From Desmodesmus armatus (lineage: Eukaryota; Chlorophyta; Chlorophyceae; Sphaeropleales; Scenedesmaceae), in NCBI GenBank assembly GCA_007449985.2, contig VIIQ02000054.1, positions 424,278-488,277 of the forward strand: a DNA stretch of 64,000 nucleotides, in the 5' to 3' direction. Positions 22,471 through 35,600 of the stretch are shown here, in pieces. Numbering within the stretch: the stretch's first letter is position 1; each line of letters starts with the position of its first letter. Made by a program: the position numbers and the translations under genes. A model generated the notes under the pieces. It did no database searches, was not told where the DNA came from, and saw only the letters and a program-made list of their open reading frames with translations.

Positions 22471-22873
22471 GCTGCCTGGTACACTGCAACTTTGCTGCTG
22501 TACTGTGGACACAGAAGAAGGCGGTGCTCTCCTGCTTGTGCTCAGATGCTCAGATCGCTCTTGTAGTGATGTGCAGTATTGTCTTCGCTGTATCACTGTG
22601 GACAGGATTGAGTGGATACTTTGCTGCTATGGGTGCTGCTGCTGTCAGGACACTGTGATACTGGAAGTGCTGTCCAACCCTCTGCAGCTGCGTGTTTCTG
22701 ATCAAAGGGTATGACAAAGTATCGTGCCACTGCCGGTCAGAGTGATGAGCAGGTGCTTGAGCTTGTATGCTGCAACTGCCATGGAAACTTTCCCCAACTG
22801 CCATGCCCAAAATGATCAAGCACCAGTACACGGCACATTGTATTTTCGCCTCTTCAAATTGTTGCAGACAGAA
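22471..22873. promoter_or_regulatory. Bidirectional spacer between the coiled-coil gene and PIG-Q
   Basis: A 403-bp stretch between two opposed start codons. It must contain both 5' leaders and promoters. I see no TATA-like element that is convincing. Confidence 0.45.
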
Positions 22874-25800
22874 ATGATCTTGCGAGTATTCTGGCCCGAC
22901 AACAGTTGTGGCCTTGTGCAGCAGCTTGATCATGCCAACTCTCCTTGCCTGCTGCTTGGGGCAGTCCTGAACAGCACCCAGCAGGCACAAGCTGTCACAT
23001 CTGCAGTTGTCATCTCTGTGATACCTCTTGACCTTCTTGGCCCCTTGCTAGAGGTTCAGCAGCAGCTGTCACACACCCAGGTCGCCTTGTCAGCTCAACA
23101 CGGGACTAGTACTGCTGCGACCTTGGCAGTGCTGGGTGTATGGCTGCCACAGCGACAGCACCACCAGCATCATTTACCAGATGAGTGTACGAAAGCAGCA
23201 GCAGCAGCAGCAGCAGCGGCCAGCCTGCATGGCATGTGGCTGGTGCTGCGTGGCCAGCAGGGCCTGCATCACACGCTGGGTGGCTGCAGCTGGAGAGCGC
23301 AGCAGACGTCTGCACCGGCAGTTGAAGCACAGCAGTGTAAATTGCCACCAACCACACAGTCCATTCAGGTAAAGCCTCTCAATGCGCTGGCTGATAATGT
23401 GCACTGACGTGTCCCCTTCTTGGGACCCCTTTCTCACCTCAGTGCCAGCAGCAGCTCATGCCCTGCGCAATGTGCTTACGTGCTTGCCTGCAGCTGATGG
23501 TGTATGCTGTGCCAGCTCAGCAGCCAGGCTTTGCCCATGTGCAGCTTCCACGGCCACCACCGGCCCCACAGCTGCCATGGATGAACAGAGAGCCAGGTGA
23601 TGAGGGGGGGGGGGGCTACGGTATGGGGGTCTAGCAGCATCCCCGTCTTGCTCACATGCAGGATGCTTCCTTGGTGACAAGGCGCAGAGGTTGACACAGC
23701 TGCATGTGCCTGTCACTATGGTCTCATTTGACTGGTTGTAGTCCCTTGCCACCTGGTTGTTTGGGCTCACAGCCACCAGCTCCACGTACTGCCCTAAAGC
23801 TGTTGGTGCTGTGCTGTTTTTGCTACTGGGTTGGATTAGTTGGTTGGTTGGTTAGTTGGTTGGTCGGTTGGTTGGGTGGATGTTTTGTACCTATCCATCT
23901 ATTGGGCATCTATCGGACTCGCCTCCTCTTGTGCAGCCAGATTCCAGCAGCTGCAGTGGGTCTGACCAAGAGCCATGCACCCCGCCCTGCGGCATTCTGT
24001 GCTTGCCTGCAGGTGCTGTCAGTTTGTCAGCCGTGATGCACATGCTGCAAGAGGCACATGCTGCCCTGCAAGCACCACAGCCACCACAGCAGCAGCTGCT
24101 GCAGGAGCCAAAGCAGGCCCATGCACAGACCTGCCAACAACAGCCGCAAGGGCAGCAGCTGCGCACGAGACAGCAGCTTCGGCGTGCCCAGCAGCAACAA
24201 GGACAGCAGCAGCATGCAACGGCTCCTTGCGCCGCCAACAGCAGCAGCGCAAGGCACGGCTGGTCAAAGCTAGCTGCTGTGGTATGGTCAGCAGAGCGCA
24301 GGAGACCTACTAGCTGGATGGCGCAGCGCTGGGCCTCCCTAGTAGCAGGCTGTGCTGACATCCTGCAGCGCATGGCTGCTAACGCCCCTGCTGGGAGGAC
24401 AGCACACCTTACAGCAGGTGCTGAAACACACCACGCACATCCCAGCACGGCAGTAGCTGCCGGCAACGCTGCCGGCAATCCAGCAGCAGTGTCAGCCGCA
24501 GCTACGGTCAGCACAGTTCAGCCGTACGTGCTGCAGCTTGTGGTGCAGCACCTGTTGGGGCTGCTGGTTGCTCTCAACCTGCTGCTGCACCGGCAGGTGG
24601 TGCTGGATGCTGCAGCAGCAGCTGGGGCCTGGCTGCAGGAGGACGCCCTGCAGCCACACATCACTTGGCTTAGCCAGGCACATCCAGGTGAGAAGAGAAA
24701 CTAAGGGGCAGCTGAGCAATAGCTCAGTTTCGGTGCAGCTCTGGAGTGCTGAAGCCTCAGAGGACTGTGATTGTAATCTTGGTCAGTCAGTTGCAGAGGA
24801 GTAGTGTTCATATTGTGTTGACAGTCTTGAGCTGGCAATCACTGCACTGAGCCAGAAGCAGTGAGGCACTCTGGACAGAAGGCGTGCCGCTGCTGGATGT
24901 GTGCTTCTGCTCAGCCCTGCGTTGTCTGCATAACCTCTGCAACTTGTTACACGCGCAGACTGCAGCACGAGCTGCCTGTGCTGACACAGCAGCAGGCTTC
25001 TCTGGTGTGTATGAGTCTGAGTTTGCGCCCGGCCTGTCCCCTGCCTGCAGGTGGCATCAAGCTTCACCTGGAGCTCAGCCTGCTGCTAGGCACAGCAGCA
25101 GAGGCCTGCCTGGACACAGCAGCTGCCCTATACCACCTGGCCTGGCTCCTGCTGGGCCCGACAGCGCTGACAGCAACAGCGGTGGCAGCAGCAGTGGGCG
25201 GGGCCTCTTGGGGGTGTGCTGCTGCTGCTGACGTGCTGCTGGTGGTGCTGGGGCCGATGGTGGTGGTGTATGTGCTGGCAGCACACCTGCTGCAGCTGCA
25301 TTTGGCCTGCCTGGCTGCGACATGGAGGCTGATACGCGGCAAACAGAAGGTGGGGGTGGGGGTCAGGGGAGGGCGGCATCTGGGCTCCAGCTTGGTGTGT
25401 TGTATATTGCTCTTTGCCCAAGGCAGCTGCAGCTTCACAGCCCAGTGCGTGCCCATATGTGCATGTGTGGTCTTGTTCAATGCAGCAGCTACCATGGCTA
25501 TCAAAGACTGCACGTGTGGTCACCTGCAGTGTCTTAAGAAAATGTTCATATGTGTGCGTGCTGCCCGCTGTGCAGGTGCGGCGCTTCAGCACACACCACA
25601 GAACTGCAGCGCAGCAGCAACCAGCGCCTATCAGCAGTGCTGGGCAACCCACCGCCCCACCACACAGCAACCCCTCACCCAGCGCACCCAAAACACCCGT
25701 CGCCGCTGCCGCTGCTGCTCCTCCTGCTGCTGTGGGGGCTGAGCCGTCCGCTGGTGACGAAGTATCAGTGGAGCAGCTGATTGTTGGCGTGCTGCTGTTC

Positions 25801-26406
25801 ACCCCACTGCTGGGCCTGCTGCCCACCACTGCTGCATGGTACCTCAGCGCCTGCGCCCTCCACACAGGCCTGGCTTGCATGCGGCTGCTGCTGCTAGGTG
25901 TCGGCAGCTGGCTGCAGCTGCGGCCGCTGCATGTGCTGGCCGCCAGGTGGAGGCAGCCGCTGCTGTTCCCCGGGCAGCTGATGCTGCTGCCATTCAGCCC
26001 AGTTTGCACACCCGCCACCACTGCAGCCACCACTAAAATAGCTACTGCTGTTGCTGCGGCGGCAGATCCTGCAGCTGGTGAGGCAGGTGGTGGTCGAGGT
26101 GGTGGTGGTATCACTGGCAACACCAGCAGCAGCAGGCACGAGCAGCAGGACGGCGCTAGTCCTGGCAGCAGTGGGGGTGCTGATCTTACTGTGTCAATCT
26201 ACCACGTTTTCTACGAGCCGTGTGGCTACTGGGAGGTTCTTGTTCAAAGCATAGCGCAGCAGCAGGGTTTGTTGTGGTATGCCTGCCAAGGGCCTGGCAG
26301 GACAGAAGGTGGCTCCTGGTCATGGTTGCGGCATTGGGTCAGGGATGTTGCTGTGGGCAAGGTGTGGGGGCTGCGCATGTTGAGCAGCCCGTGGCGGCCG
26401 CTGTGA
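22874..26406 (+). CDS. PIGQ: PIG-Q/GPI1, subunit of GPI-GlcNAc transferase, 817 aa
   Basis: Five exons: 22874-23368, 23443-23596, 24013-24687, 25051-25349 and 25576-26406, all phases consistent. The N terminus MILRVFWPDNSCGLV matches the start of animal PIG-Q. The membrane part has the family landmarks in order: GGIKLHLELSLLLG (about 442), TWRLIRGKQK before an Arg-rich link (531-545), and LLFTPLLGLLPTTAAWY (about 614), with several hydrophobic helices. Low-complexity Gln/Ala inserts make it longer than yeast Gpi1 (about 600 aa). PIG-Q stabilises the ER complex that transfers GlcNAc from UDP-GlcNAc to phosphatidylinositol, the first step of GPI-anchor synthesis. The Met at 22874 is chosen because it begins the conserved N terminus; the frame is open further upstream. 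Confidence 0.85.
23831..23880 (+). repeat. GGTT-rich simple repeat in a PIG-Q intron
   Basis: About ten irregular TTGG/GGTT units between exons 2 and 3. It is not the chlamydomonad telomere repeat (TTTTAGGG). Confidence 0.7.
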
Positions 26407-27160
26407 TGTTGGGCTCAGGGAGACACCTTTGAACTGGTCACGTTTACCAAGGGGCAATGCCTGAAATGAACTCAACAATGTCATCGATGTGTGGCAAATG
26501 TCCGTGTTACATGCTACATGGTGAACTCTGACCCCCCCCCCATACACTTTTGACGTTGCAAGTGCCGTTGTGCTGGCAACCTGTGCGCACGCTGGTGTTC
26601 AGTTTTGAAGTGGAACACAGCGGCACTGTGCTGGAACCCCATCTTCTGCAACAGCTTGGCCACACTGCTGAGATGCATGACATAAGCATAGTGGCCACTC
26701 TCACATCTTTGCCGAAACATGACTCACGTAACACACCTGCAGGGTACACCTGTCAAGGCGCCCTCTCATTGCACGTCACACAACTGCATAGAGCCTGAGA
26801 GGCCGTGGACTCCAAACAACGTGTTGCAACGGCGACGATCACATGCAATGAAATTTTACTTCGAGCAGACAATCATTGTCATTGCTATGATAGCTGCATG
26901 TTCATACGCACCAACCGCCTGCATCCCAGTGGGGCAGCGCAGGCAGGCTTGCAGATGCAGGTGTTGACCTCACCGACAGGGATATCGCCGCCGATCACCC
27001 ATGAGTTCAAACCTGTCCATTGAGCACGTGCGCCTCGCAAGTCACAATGACTTCGCAACTACCTGCCTCAATCTCCAGATCACACGCGCTGACACTCTCA
27101 TGCAAACCTCAACATGCGGTCCGACCACATGTGCCAAGCCAGAGGCCCTGGTTGCAACAC
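26407..27160. other. Intergenic between two converging genes
   Basis: The stretch lies between the PIG-Q stop and the stop of the minus-strand membrane protein. It should hold both 3' UTRs. I see no TGTAA close to either stop and no further gene. Confidence 0.4.
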
Positions 27161-28947
27161 TCACAATCGCATGCAGTACAAACCAATCTGGCCAGGATAA
27201 GCCGTAAACCCACCAAACACACCAACCACCTGCATCTCAGTTGGGCACCGCAAGCTGGCACGTGTGTCGCCAGAGTAATGACCACCTTGCATGCCACCAC
27301 CACACACTGTGAAGTCAAACATGTTGATACTTTGATTATCAAAAGCCACATCAAAACCACGACAATCTGCTCCAAAGGCACCTTCGACAAAGGGAATTCC
27401 TTGCGTTCCATTCACAGTAGTGGTGTGGCCCCACAGCACCGAGCTGTTGCTGCCGTCACTGCACTCCACCGGCCCCAACCCATGAATCCAGCTGAAGCCA
27501 GCTGGTCCAAAATAGCCATGGTACCTGGTGATGTAAGCACCTGGGGGACATCTGAAATCGACAGAGTAACTGCCTGCATTCGATGAGTTTGCCCCCACTG
27601 CATCGACACCTGCAGGTATGCGCGGTTCCGGTGCAGAGATTCTGTCTAAGATATGAGGCGGAAGAAAGCTTGGCAAGTAAGATGCTCAAACTCCTGCACA
27701 CTTGTACCACTAGCAAGCACCAGGGCGGAGGGCCAACTGCCCTGGCTGACCACACATCAGTGAGTTTGGCAGGTGGTATGCCATTTGGGGCTGTTGGTAG
27801 ATGCAGCTCTGACTTGAGCAGGCCCTGCATCGGACGCACGTCACATAGGTGACACCACCTGTTGGCCATCAGAGGTACACTTGACTTATATCGTAACCGA
27901 AAAGCACTTACGGTATGTGCAGCGTGCCGTGACACTCCATATGTCTTGACCACTGCATGTGGCCTCTTGTGTGCCCACATACTTTGCTGTGCCATTGCAT
28001 GTTCCTGCACAAGTTTGGTCTAGGTGCCTGTCGGGTGTGCAGGTCCAGGTGCCTCCATCTTGGGCAGGAGGCAATTTGGAGCAACCTGAAGTGCATGCAC
28101 AACACTGTTGTGGCACATGCAGCCGCACAGCAGCAGGGCATAGAGATGGTGAAACATCCTACTGTATCCTAACCTGTGGCCTGCACATGTCAAATGCGGC
28201 TTGTGGATTGCTTGCCGGGCATGTCTGGCCCTGTGTGACACTGTGACGTTCCCAATGCACAGGCACAGAATGCCAGGCCTGTTGCCAGTTGTGATCAGTG
28301 TCCCAGACCACGGCGTCACGATGTGGAGTGCCTGTTGACATGATGCTGCCAGCTATGGCATGGCTCTCATCTCCTCACCCATGGAGGCGGCAGGTGACTG
28401 GCGGCTTGCACTTGGGAGTGTTGCATGCGCAGCAGGGGCACCGCTGCTTCCTGCGTCAGTCACATATCTTATTGGTTTCAGGGTTTCTGAGCCCAAAGAG
28501 TCAGCAGCATCAGCATAATAGCAGCAGTTGCAGTCGTGCAGGCATGACATATGGAGGTCGTATTGCCAAGCCACAGGGCTGCATCCAGTGGGTGCAGCGG
28601 CGGTTTGCCAAACCGTTGGCAACGCTGATCACCAACTGGGTGCACAAGAATGCAGTCCCCCTTTGATGGCCTCTCTTACCATTCTGCAAAGCAAAGTACA
28701 GTCCTAATCCAAGAGCAACCCCAGCCACGGTGAAGGCGGCCAATGCTGTCAGCACGCGCTTGGTTTTACAGGTCTGGGCACAGCAGCGTCGAGGGTGGTG
28801 CTCCTCTCGTACACAGGCCATGTAGGGGTTGGCAACATACTGCCTTTCGTGCAGAGCGCAGCCCGCAATGCCCACCAATGGGACAGTGCTGCTGGCTTGG
28901 TCTGAAGTCTCCTTGTGGACTGCTGTTGATGCGACTGCACCAATCAT
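27161..28947 (-). CDS. Type II membrane protein with sushi-like and Cys/Gly-rich C-terminal modules, 379 aa
   Basis: Five exons: 28947-28680, 28450-28379, 28331-28174, 28104-27912 and 27609-27161. Basic residues and Cys precede a single transmembrane helix at about 65-87 (LTALAAFTVAGVALGLGLYF), giving a likely signal anchor with the C terminus outside. Residues about 171-230 form a sushi/CCP-like module (GCSKLPP, GTWTCTPD, CAGTCNGTAKYVGT, TCSGQDIW, C). Residues 231-379 form a module with FRCPPGAYITRYHGYFG, LGPVECSDG and LRCPTEMQVVGVFG; the repeated CP.G....... GFxG pattern recalls VMO-I/beta-prism folds, though I cannot assign it. Exon 4 has an alternative acceptor. The gene is head to head with a paralogue that shares the last two exons. 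Confidence 0.75.
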
Positions 28948-29686
28948 TGTGTTGACGTTGCTGGCCTGCTGTTGACCTTTCTGTGCTGCGGCGTCGCTGT
29001 ATACCGATGTAAAGGTTTTGCCCTGTATGTCCAATCTCACTTTGACTGTGTTCAACAAGACGCAGGCGTGCGCTTCACAAATCCGAAACCGAGTGAAAAG
29101 CTGTTGCTGCCCGTGCAATCAATTGGCGTGTGTACAGCTGCTGTGAGACTCGGAACCTGCTGTTTCGACACTAGGCAAATAGTCCTACAGCGTGTTGACA
29201 GTGAACGTGACGTTACGCAGATGTGTTTGACGAGGAATTTTGGGCTGGTCTGCATGTGATACCGACAATCTATGGTTCTTAACAGCACCTTGCGGAAAGC
29301 CGAACTCGCACAACACTCGCAACGACCTCCGTTACGCGCGCAACCGTTCGCGCAGCGGAAGGCCGGTGGAACGTGCACGTAACAACACGCCCGTTCATAC
29401 GTTGATGTTCTGAAGTGCAGCTTATTCGTTTTTAACCGAACGTTGTGATGTTGAAGCTGTCAACCACGAAGCGACATGCTGATTGTCATTGCTTAGTAGC
29501 CGGAACAGCACCGACCGAAACCAGCGTATTGCACGCTTGCTGCGCTTGCAGACTGCACTCAATCCAAGCAGGTGCGCTCATTATGTATGCTGGTTGGAAC
29601 AAAAGGGCAGGCTTGCATCTGCCAGATGTGACATCTGCACTTGGTGCGTTGCGGTGCACGCAGGAAGTCCTTCTGCTCCACACACC
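28948..29686. promoter_or_regulatory. Divergent spacer between the two paralogous surface-protein genes
   Basis: The middle part (about 29270-29420) is richer in CG dinucleotides (GCGCGCAACCGTTCGCGCAG) than its surroundings, as promoter regions often are. Both flanking genes start outward from here. Confidence 0.4.
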
Positions 29687-32600
29687 ATGCAGTCCAGCAG
29701 ATCATGTACATTGGTCTGCATGTTTGCGCTGCTATGCACAAGCACAATCGCCCAGGCACGTGCGACTTGTAGCCCTTGCAGCAAGGAGAGAGCCTTGGAG
29801 GATGGGGGTATTGTTGTAGTCCTGCTAGCAGCATGATGCCCAAGTTTGGGCAAATGAGAGCAGCTGCCCATTGTCAACACGACGTTTCAGGCATGCCACT
29901 TGTCGTGGTCCCTGCCACCTGTGCCAATCACCTGGGATGAGCAATCGGCAACAGCATGTTTGTACAACACAGCTAGCTCCACATGTACCGACAGGCACCC
30001 AGGCTGACCCGATGGATTGTTTTGTGACTGCTGCACCTGCCCCATATGGGGCCCCATGCATGACCCTCTGTCCTGCACAGTCTGGCCTGTACTGTGACCA
30101 GTCCAAGCTGTCACCCGCCAACGTCATTCTAGAGAGTGCGACCCCCAACCCAGCCCCAGGCATGGGGGAGCCTAAGATCGTCATCCGCAACACAGGAGGC
30201 CAGCTTGCCAAAATCACAAGCTGGAGGCTGAGCCTGGGCGACGGCTCTGCTGCTGGTGGTGATGTGCTGTACATCGCTGACGACATGCGCTGCAGGCCCA
30301 ATGGCACCTTGCCTGCTGGTGGCTCCTTGGTGTTCACCCCAAAGAGCGACAAAAACCCCTGTGGCTTCCCCTTCAGCCTGAGCACAAAGTGAGTATCCCG
30401 GACAAGTTTTCTTCAGTTGTTCATGCCCGCGGCCATGGGCACCCATCAGTTGGCTTTATACACACAGCAGCCAGGTGAACACTCACCAGTGAGCCAAACT
30501 CACTGATTAGTGAGTACTACGATATAACGGCGTACGCCTACTGGGGATTCCTTTGCAGCTAGTGAGTATAGAACTGTGCCAAGGGGGGGGGCTTCAAGCA
30601 TGACAGTGTCATCAAGGTTGCCAGCGGCGTCGCGCAGAAGCCTTGGACAGGCTGTCCCGGCGCCACTGGTTGTCTACATGCCATGGTTGTTGCTTCAGTG
30701 CTTGTCATGATCATAATGTCATGAAATGTGCAGGCTGCATCAGCTGCTGCGCCACGCCAAGCACATGTTTGCAACAATAAGACAGGTTTGTCAGCCATAA
30801 GCTTATGCCCACCCATGTGCGCGACGGCCTGCTGTGGTTTGCTTGCAGTGGCACAGTGACCCTCAGCGACCCCAACGACAAGCCCATGTCCAGGATGATT
30901 TGGGATCATGCAGATCAGGGCACACAGGTGAGGGGCAAGGACACATGAGCGCAGTGAGCATGATCAGAACATGTAATCGTCGTGACTTATTCCGTTGGTT
31001 GTGCAGCCCACCTGGTCGGTCACAGACGGCAGTGCCGCCATTGCATACTGCCAAACAACAGCAGGCGGGGCGAATGACAGAACGTAGTCTCTCACGCCCA
31101 CTACCAAGGAAACATCACCCTGGCATGCCAGCCTGCTTGCGATCAGACTCAGCCTGACTCAGCACTCGTGTGCAACGGGTCAGCCATTCAGTCCTGACGT
31201 CGGACATGTGGACCGTCCGAACGTTCTGAACGAATCGTACGAGTTGCAGAGTGGCGCTCAGCGTCGTGTTTGCCGTGTCGCCTTGCGCTGAGCACTCGCA
31301 AGCACAGAAACTGAAAAATGATGCTACCATGTTTTGGTCTGGCACTACCTGCCAAGTGACGCAGAAGTGCGCTGCAAGCCAGTACTAGTGTCCCCCCACC
31401 CTGCCCCAGGCCGCCGGCCACAACCCACTGAACGTTGGCAAAGCCACTTTGCCAGACTCTGCAGTGCAGTGAGCCACCTAAACAAGTGTGATACTGTTGT
31501 CCTACGAATTGTCCTCTAATGCAACATGCACCTTTTGCGCTCTCCACTGCAACAATGTCACAACATCTTCGTTTCGTGGCACACGCTTGTGTTTTTGGCA
31601 TGCATGGACACCCTCTTCAATATGCAACTCGCTGGAAAAGTTCAGCAACTCGCTGAAAAAGCAGTCCACACTCTTAGCATCCACTATGGTGTGTGCCCCG
31701 CACAGCCTGCCTGTCCCCTCCGGTTTCTGGCTGCTTTGCAGATCCATATCTCAGATTCATCTGCTAGTCGTGACGTCGCGGTGCGCATCCCTGCCTCTCG
31801 CAACGTGGTGGACGTCTTCAAGAGTTTAGGCACACATGAAACCTTCCTGCTGGCACTGCAGGTAGGCTGCAGTTTTATGTTTTTGGGAGGACCTCCTGCA
31901 GAAGCTTGCCTGTGCCTGACTCAGTGATGTAGTACACATCTGCCGCCGTGGCTAGTGGCTGTAGTAGATAAAATTCAAATAGTGTGGCATGTGTGAGCAC
32001 ATGATTGTACCCTTCCACCATTGAGGTTACCCGACTCGTACTACAGGCATGGAAACAGCCCACCTGCCAGGCTGTGATCTCTTACTGGCTGCCATTGGTG
32101 GACTCCCTATGATAGGGCTTACACACGACTTCATCTGGGCTAGTTGGTTCAGGGGTTGTTAGGCCTAGGGCAGCTATGATGGGTCCTTGGCAGTCCTTAG
32201 GCACTTACAAGTTGTTGTGGTTGTTGAACTGGGCCCCCTCCACTTCTGAAGCAACAGTGATCAGGTCACAGCTGAGCAGGCTCATGAGCACATAAGTGAT
32301 CACAGGGGGGCCCTTACCGGGTGCACTTGCAGACAACTAGATGGCCTGCACACTGTGGCATGGCAGGTACATCTGAATTAGGCACAGAGGTTACATGTGT
32401 TGCTGGCATGCTATGAACACATCTTGTGTGTAGTCTGCGCACAAGGTGTGCAGGACTTGCTTGTATGCAACGGCTGGCGTTGGGTGACCTGCTCTCTGGC
32501 GGCATAGAGACCCGCCTGCATGCAGTGGCTTGCGCAACGCCGTGCCTCAGCTGAGTTCGATGCTACCACTACCGTAGACCTTGAAGGCCTGCCCCCACCA

Positions 32601-35600
32601 AGCTTGGACTTAAGTCTGTCTGTGCTGCCATGGCATGGTGTTTGCTTGTCCCGGTTAGCACACACAAGCCAAGCTTCAGCCAAGCTGCATTCAACAAGTT
32701 CTTCATTGCTGGACGCAATGACTTTGCCATTCTGTTGCCCGCCTGCACTAATGCAGTCCACCGGCCTAGACCAGCAACTGACAGCCGCCAGTGACCCGGC
32801 CTACACGAGCCCCACCCTACCCAAGCAACAGTTTCTGATTGACCTGCCTTGGTGGTTCCATCAGACTGGGTCGGTGGCGGCCGTCGCTGCTGAACTGGCC
32901 CCTTTGAGTACTGAGCCCGTCACACCACCTCCTGTCGGTGTGCCTCCCGCTGGGCCCTACACTGTAAGTACCAGATAGGCCTACACTGTGATGAGACTGC
33001 CACTCGCTTCACAGATGGCATGTCAGCTGCAGCTGGAGTTTCGTTGCAACTGCCCAACAGCAGTGCACCAGCAGCGAGTTTACGTCAACATGCTTTGGCT
33101 ATAGTCGCATTGCAGCCGATGTGTTCAGCACCCAGCTTGGCGACGGTCGCCAGCAGCTGACCTGACAAGGAAGGCCTAAGTTTGTGGGCAGCCAACAAAC
33201 AGCATTGACTTGGTTGCACCCACCGAAGGGAAAACGTACATTTTGACTAGACATGGCACTCTGCGCCCTTTGTTCAAATGTCAAGTACTACTGCAGCTGT
33301 TGGCCCCCACCGATGAAGCTTTCGACCAGCTGCTCGTTGTCTTGGGTGGCGCTGGGGGCAGGCTGCCCCTTGATGCACTTTTCAAGCAGCCAGCTCTGAA
33401 GGACATCTTGCTGTACCACATCATACCCGGGCGTTACTCCAGCAGTAAGTGCCGCTGCTTGCTCGCTACCAGTGACAAATGTCTCGTCCGTGACTGCCCA
33501 CTCATGACTTATGGAGACACTGTTGAAGGGCCGCACGATGCGGTTGCACGTCACAAACAACTCGCCCACCCTCCTGCCAGAGGCAGTGTCCCCCGCGGTC
33601 CGCTCGCACGCCCACCTGCCTGCCTGCACGCCTGTCTGGAATGTTTTGGCTTCAGGCTACCTACGCAATAACACTGCCATCTACACAGCCAAGGGTGTCG
33701 AGGTAGTACCCATTGTGGACGGCTGCCAGACCAACGGCAAGATCGCCTTCCGCGACTCCTGCGTCGACAAGCCCACCCCTGACAACTTCACTTGTGCAGA
33801 GCAGCGTCAGTTGGAGGAGTGCGATGTTCCCTGGGTGACCAGCTCCCTGGCTGCACAGTGGAATGGCGGGTTCTGCCAGCGCACATGCCAGCGTTGCGAC
33901 TGCAGCCCCGGTGGTGGCGTACAGTGCGCCATCTCTGAGCTGAATGATGCTGATGCTTCCAATGGTGTCATCCACAGCATCAATCGTGTCCTATTTCCTC
34001 CACCAATCTTTACCAAAGAAGCATCCATCAAGGAAGCCATCGACTTTTATGATTTGGTGAGGTTTACTTGCAGGCCAGTCGGCCTCACTTTGTACACACC
34101 AGCTGTGCCCCTCCGCACCATCTCATCGCAGACCATGTTCTGCTGCATATCTTGAGTGCAACACTAATGGGCAGCCTGCTGAAGTTCTTGTCTGACGTTT
34201 ATGGACGTGCCTCTAAACGTGCCTCGAATCAGAGGCAGCAGTGAGGGCTTACTGTATGTGTTGCAAACCTGCGGTCAGTGCCAAGTGCCCACACATGCAC
34301 TGGCGTGCGGCACACCCTTGCGCCGTGCAGATGCAGGCGCAGCTTGCTGCAAGGGCGTCTCCTGCCCCCGGTCCTGCCGTTCAAGCGGTGCTCGCCGCCA
34401 GCCCGTCAGTCCAAGCACCTTCCGCCCCCGCCCCACCTGTCCAAGCATCTCCCACCGACGCCCCAACTCCCAGTCCCTCTCCAGCCATCACATCTTCGCC
34501 TTCCCCTGGCCCAGCAGTCAAGGCATCTTCAGCCCCTTCCCCAGTTGTCGCAGCTCCCGCCCCACCCACCAGTTTGTCTTTAGCCGTCCCAACTTCACCT
34601 TCCCCTCGCCCAGCCGCCAGTCCATCTCTAGCCCCTACTCCTGTTGGCACGGCTTCACCACCATCCATTGCAGGTGTGTCCATATGACGTGGTCTGTGAA
34701 CCATGTTCAACACGTGCTGCAACATTTGCAAACTCCTGCACGGCAATGAGACCAGCTTAGAAGGGCCCCTGGCGATTGATCGATGCACGTTAACGTTGTC
34801 AGCCTCACTGATGATGGTGAGGGTGAAATCATCAAAAGGGTGCCTGCCTGCAGCCGGCTACAACTCTTTACAAACATTTTGTCATTCCGCGCGCTTTGCT
34901 GCACCACCTTGCACGCGCGCACGCGCACCCCCCTGGTCTACTTTGAACTGCATGCCATCACGGCTCATTCCTGTTACAGTGTACTGAGCTCTGCTGCGGT
35001 GCTTGTTCCCTGCTGTGTTCTGCTGGGGTGCGTGTGCTTGTGTTGGTTTTTAGGTTGCAGCGGCCAGCCTCCTTTGCAGGCTGGAGGCACCTGGAACTGC
35101 ACTATGTCCTTGCAACAAGGCCAGGACTGCTTGGGGACATGCAATGACACGGCAAACTACGTGGGCACGCTAGCGGCAACCTGCGGTCCCAAAGCAGTCT
35201 GGCACGTCACATCAGCATGCGCTTACCGTACGTCACAGAGTTTGCTGCATGAATAGCCTTGTTTCCCTGATAAGCCCTTTTGAACAGGGCTCGGCAGATG
35301 ATTGCCTTGGCACCCTGAAAAACTGCTGCACTGCCGTTCCGGGCCAGTGGCCCTTGTGCACCCTGAATTTATGAGGTCTGCATTGCATGAACGTGTCCCC
35401 ATGGAACTGCTGGTGTGAACACATACAGTCAGCATTGAAAGTGACTGATAGTGAGCACAGCTAGCAGAACAGTTGGTGGAGCGTGAGCCTACTACTGCAA
35501 CCCATTGCCCTGCTGCTGACCTTCTCCCCCCGGGGATCAAGTTGATTCACCCACCATGCGTACCTACTGATGCTGTTACAGGCGTCAATACAGTGAAGAC

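Noticed and set aside
23831..23880. Telomere-like repeat
   Set aside because: The units are GGTT, not TTTTAGGG or TTAGGG, and the tract sits inside an intron.
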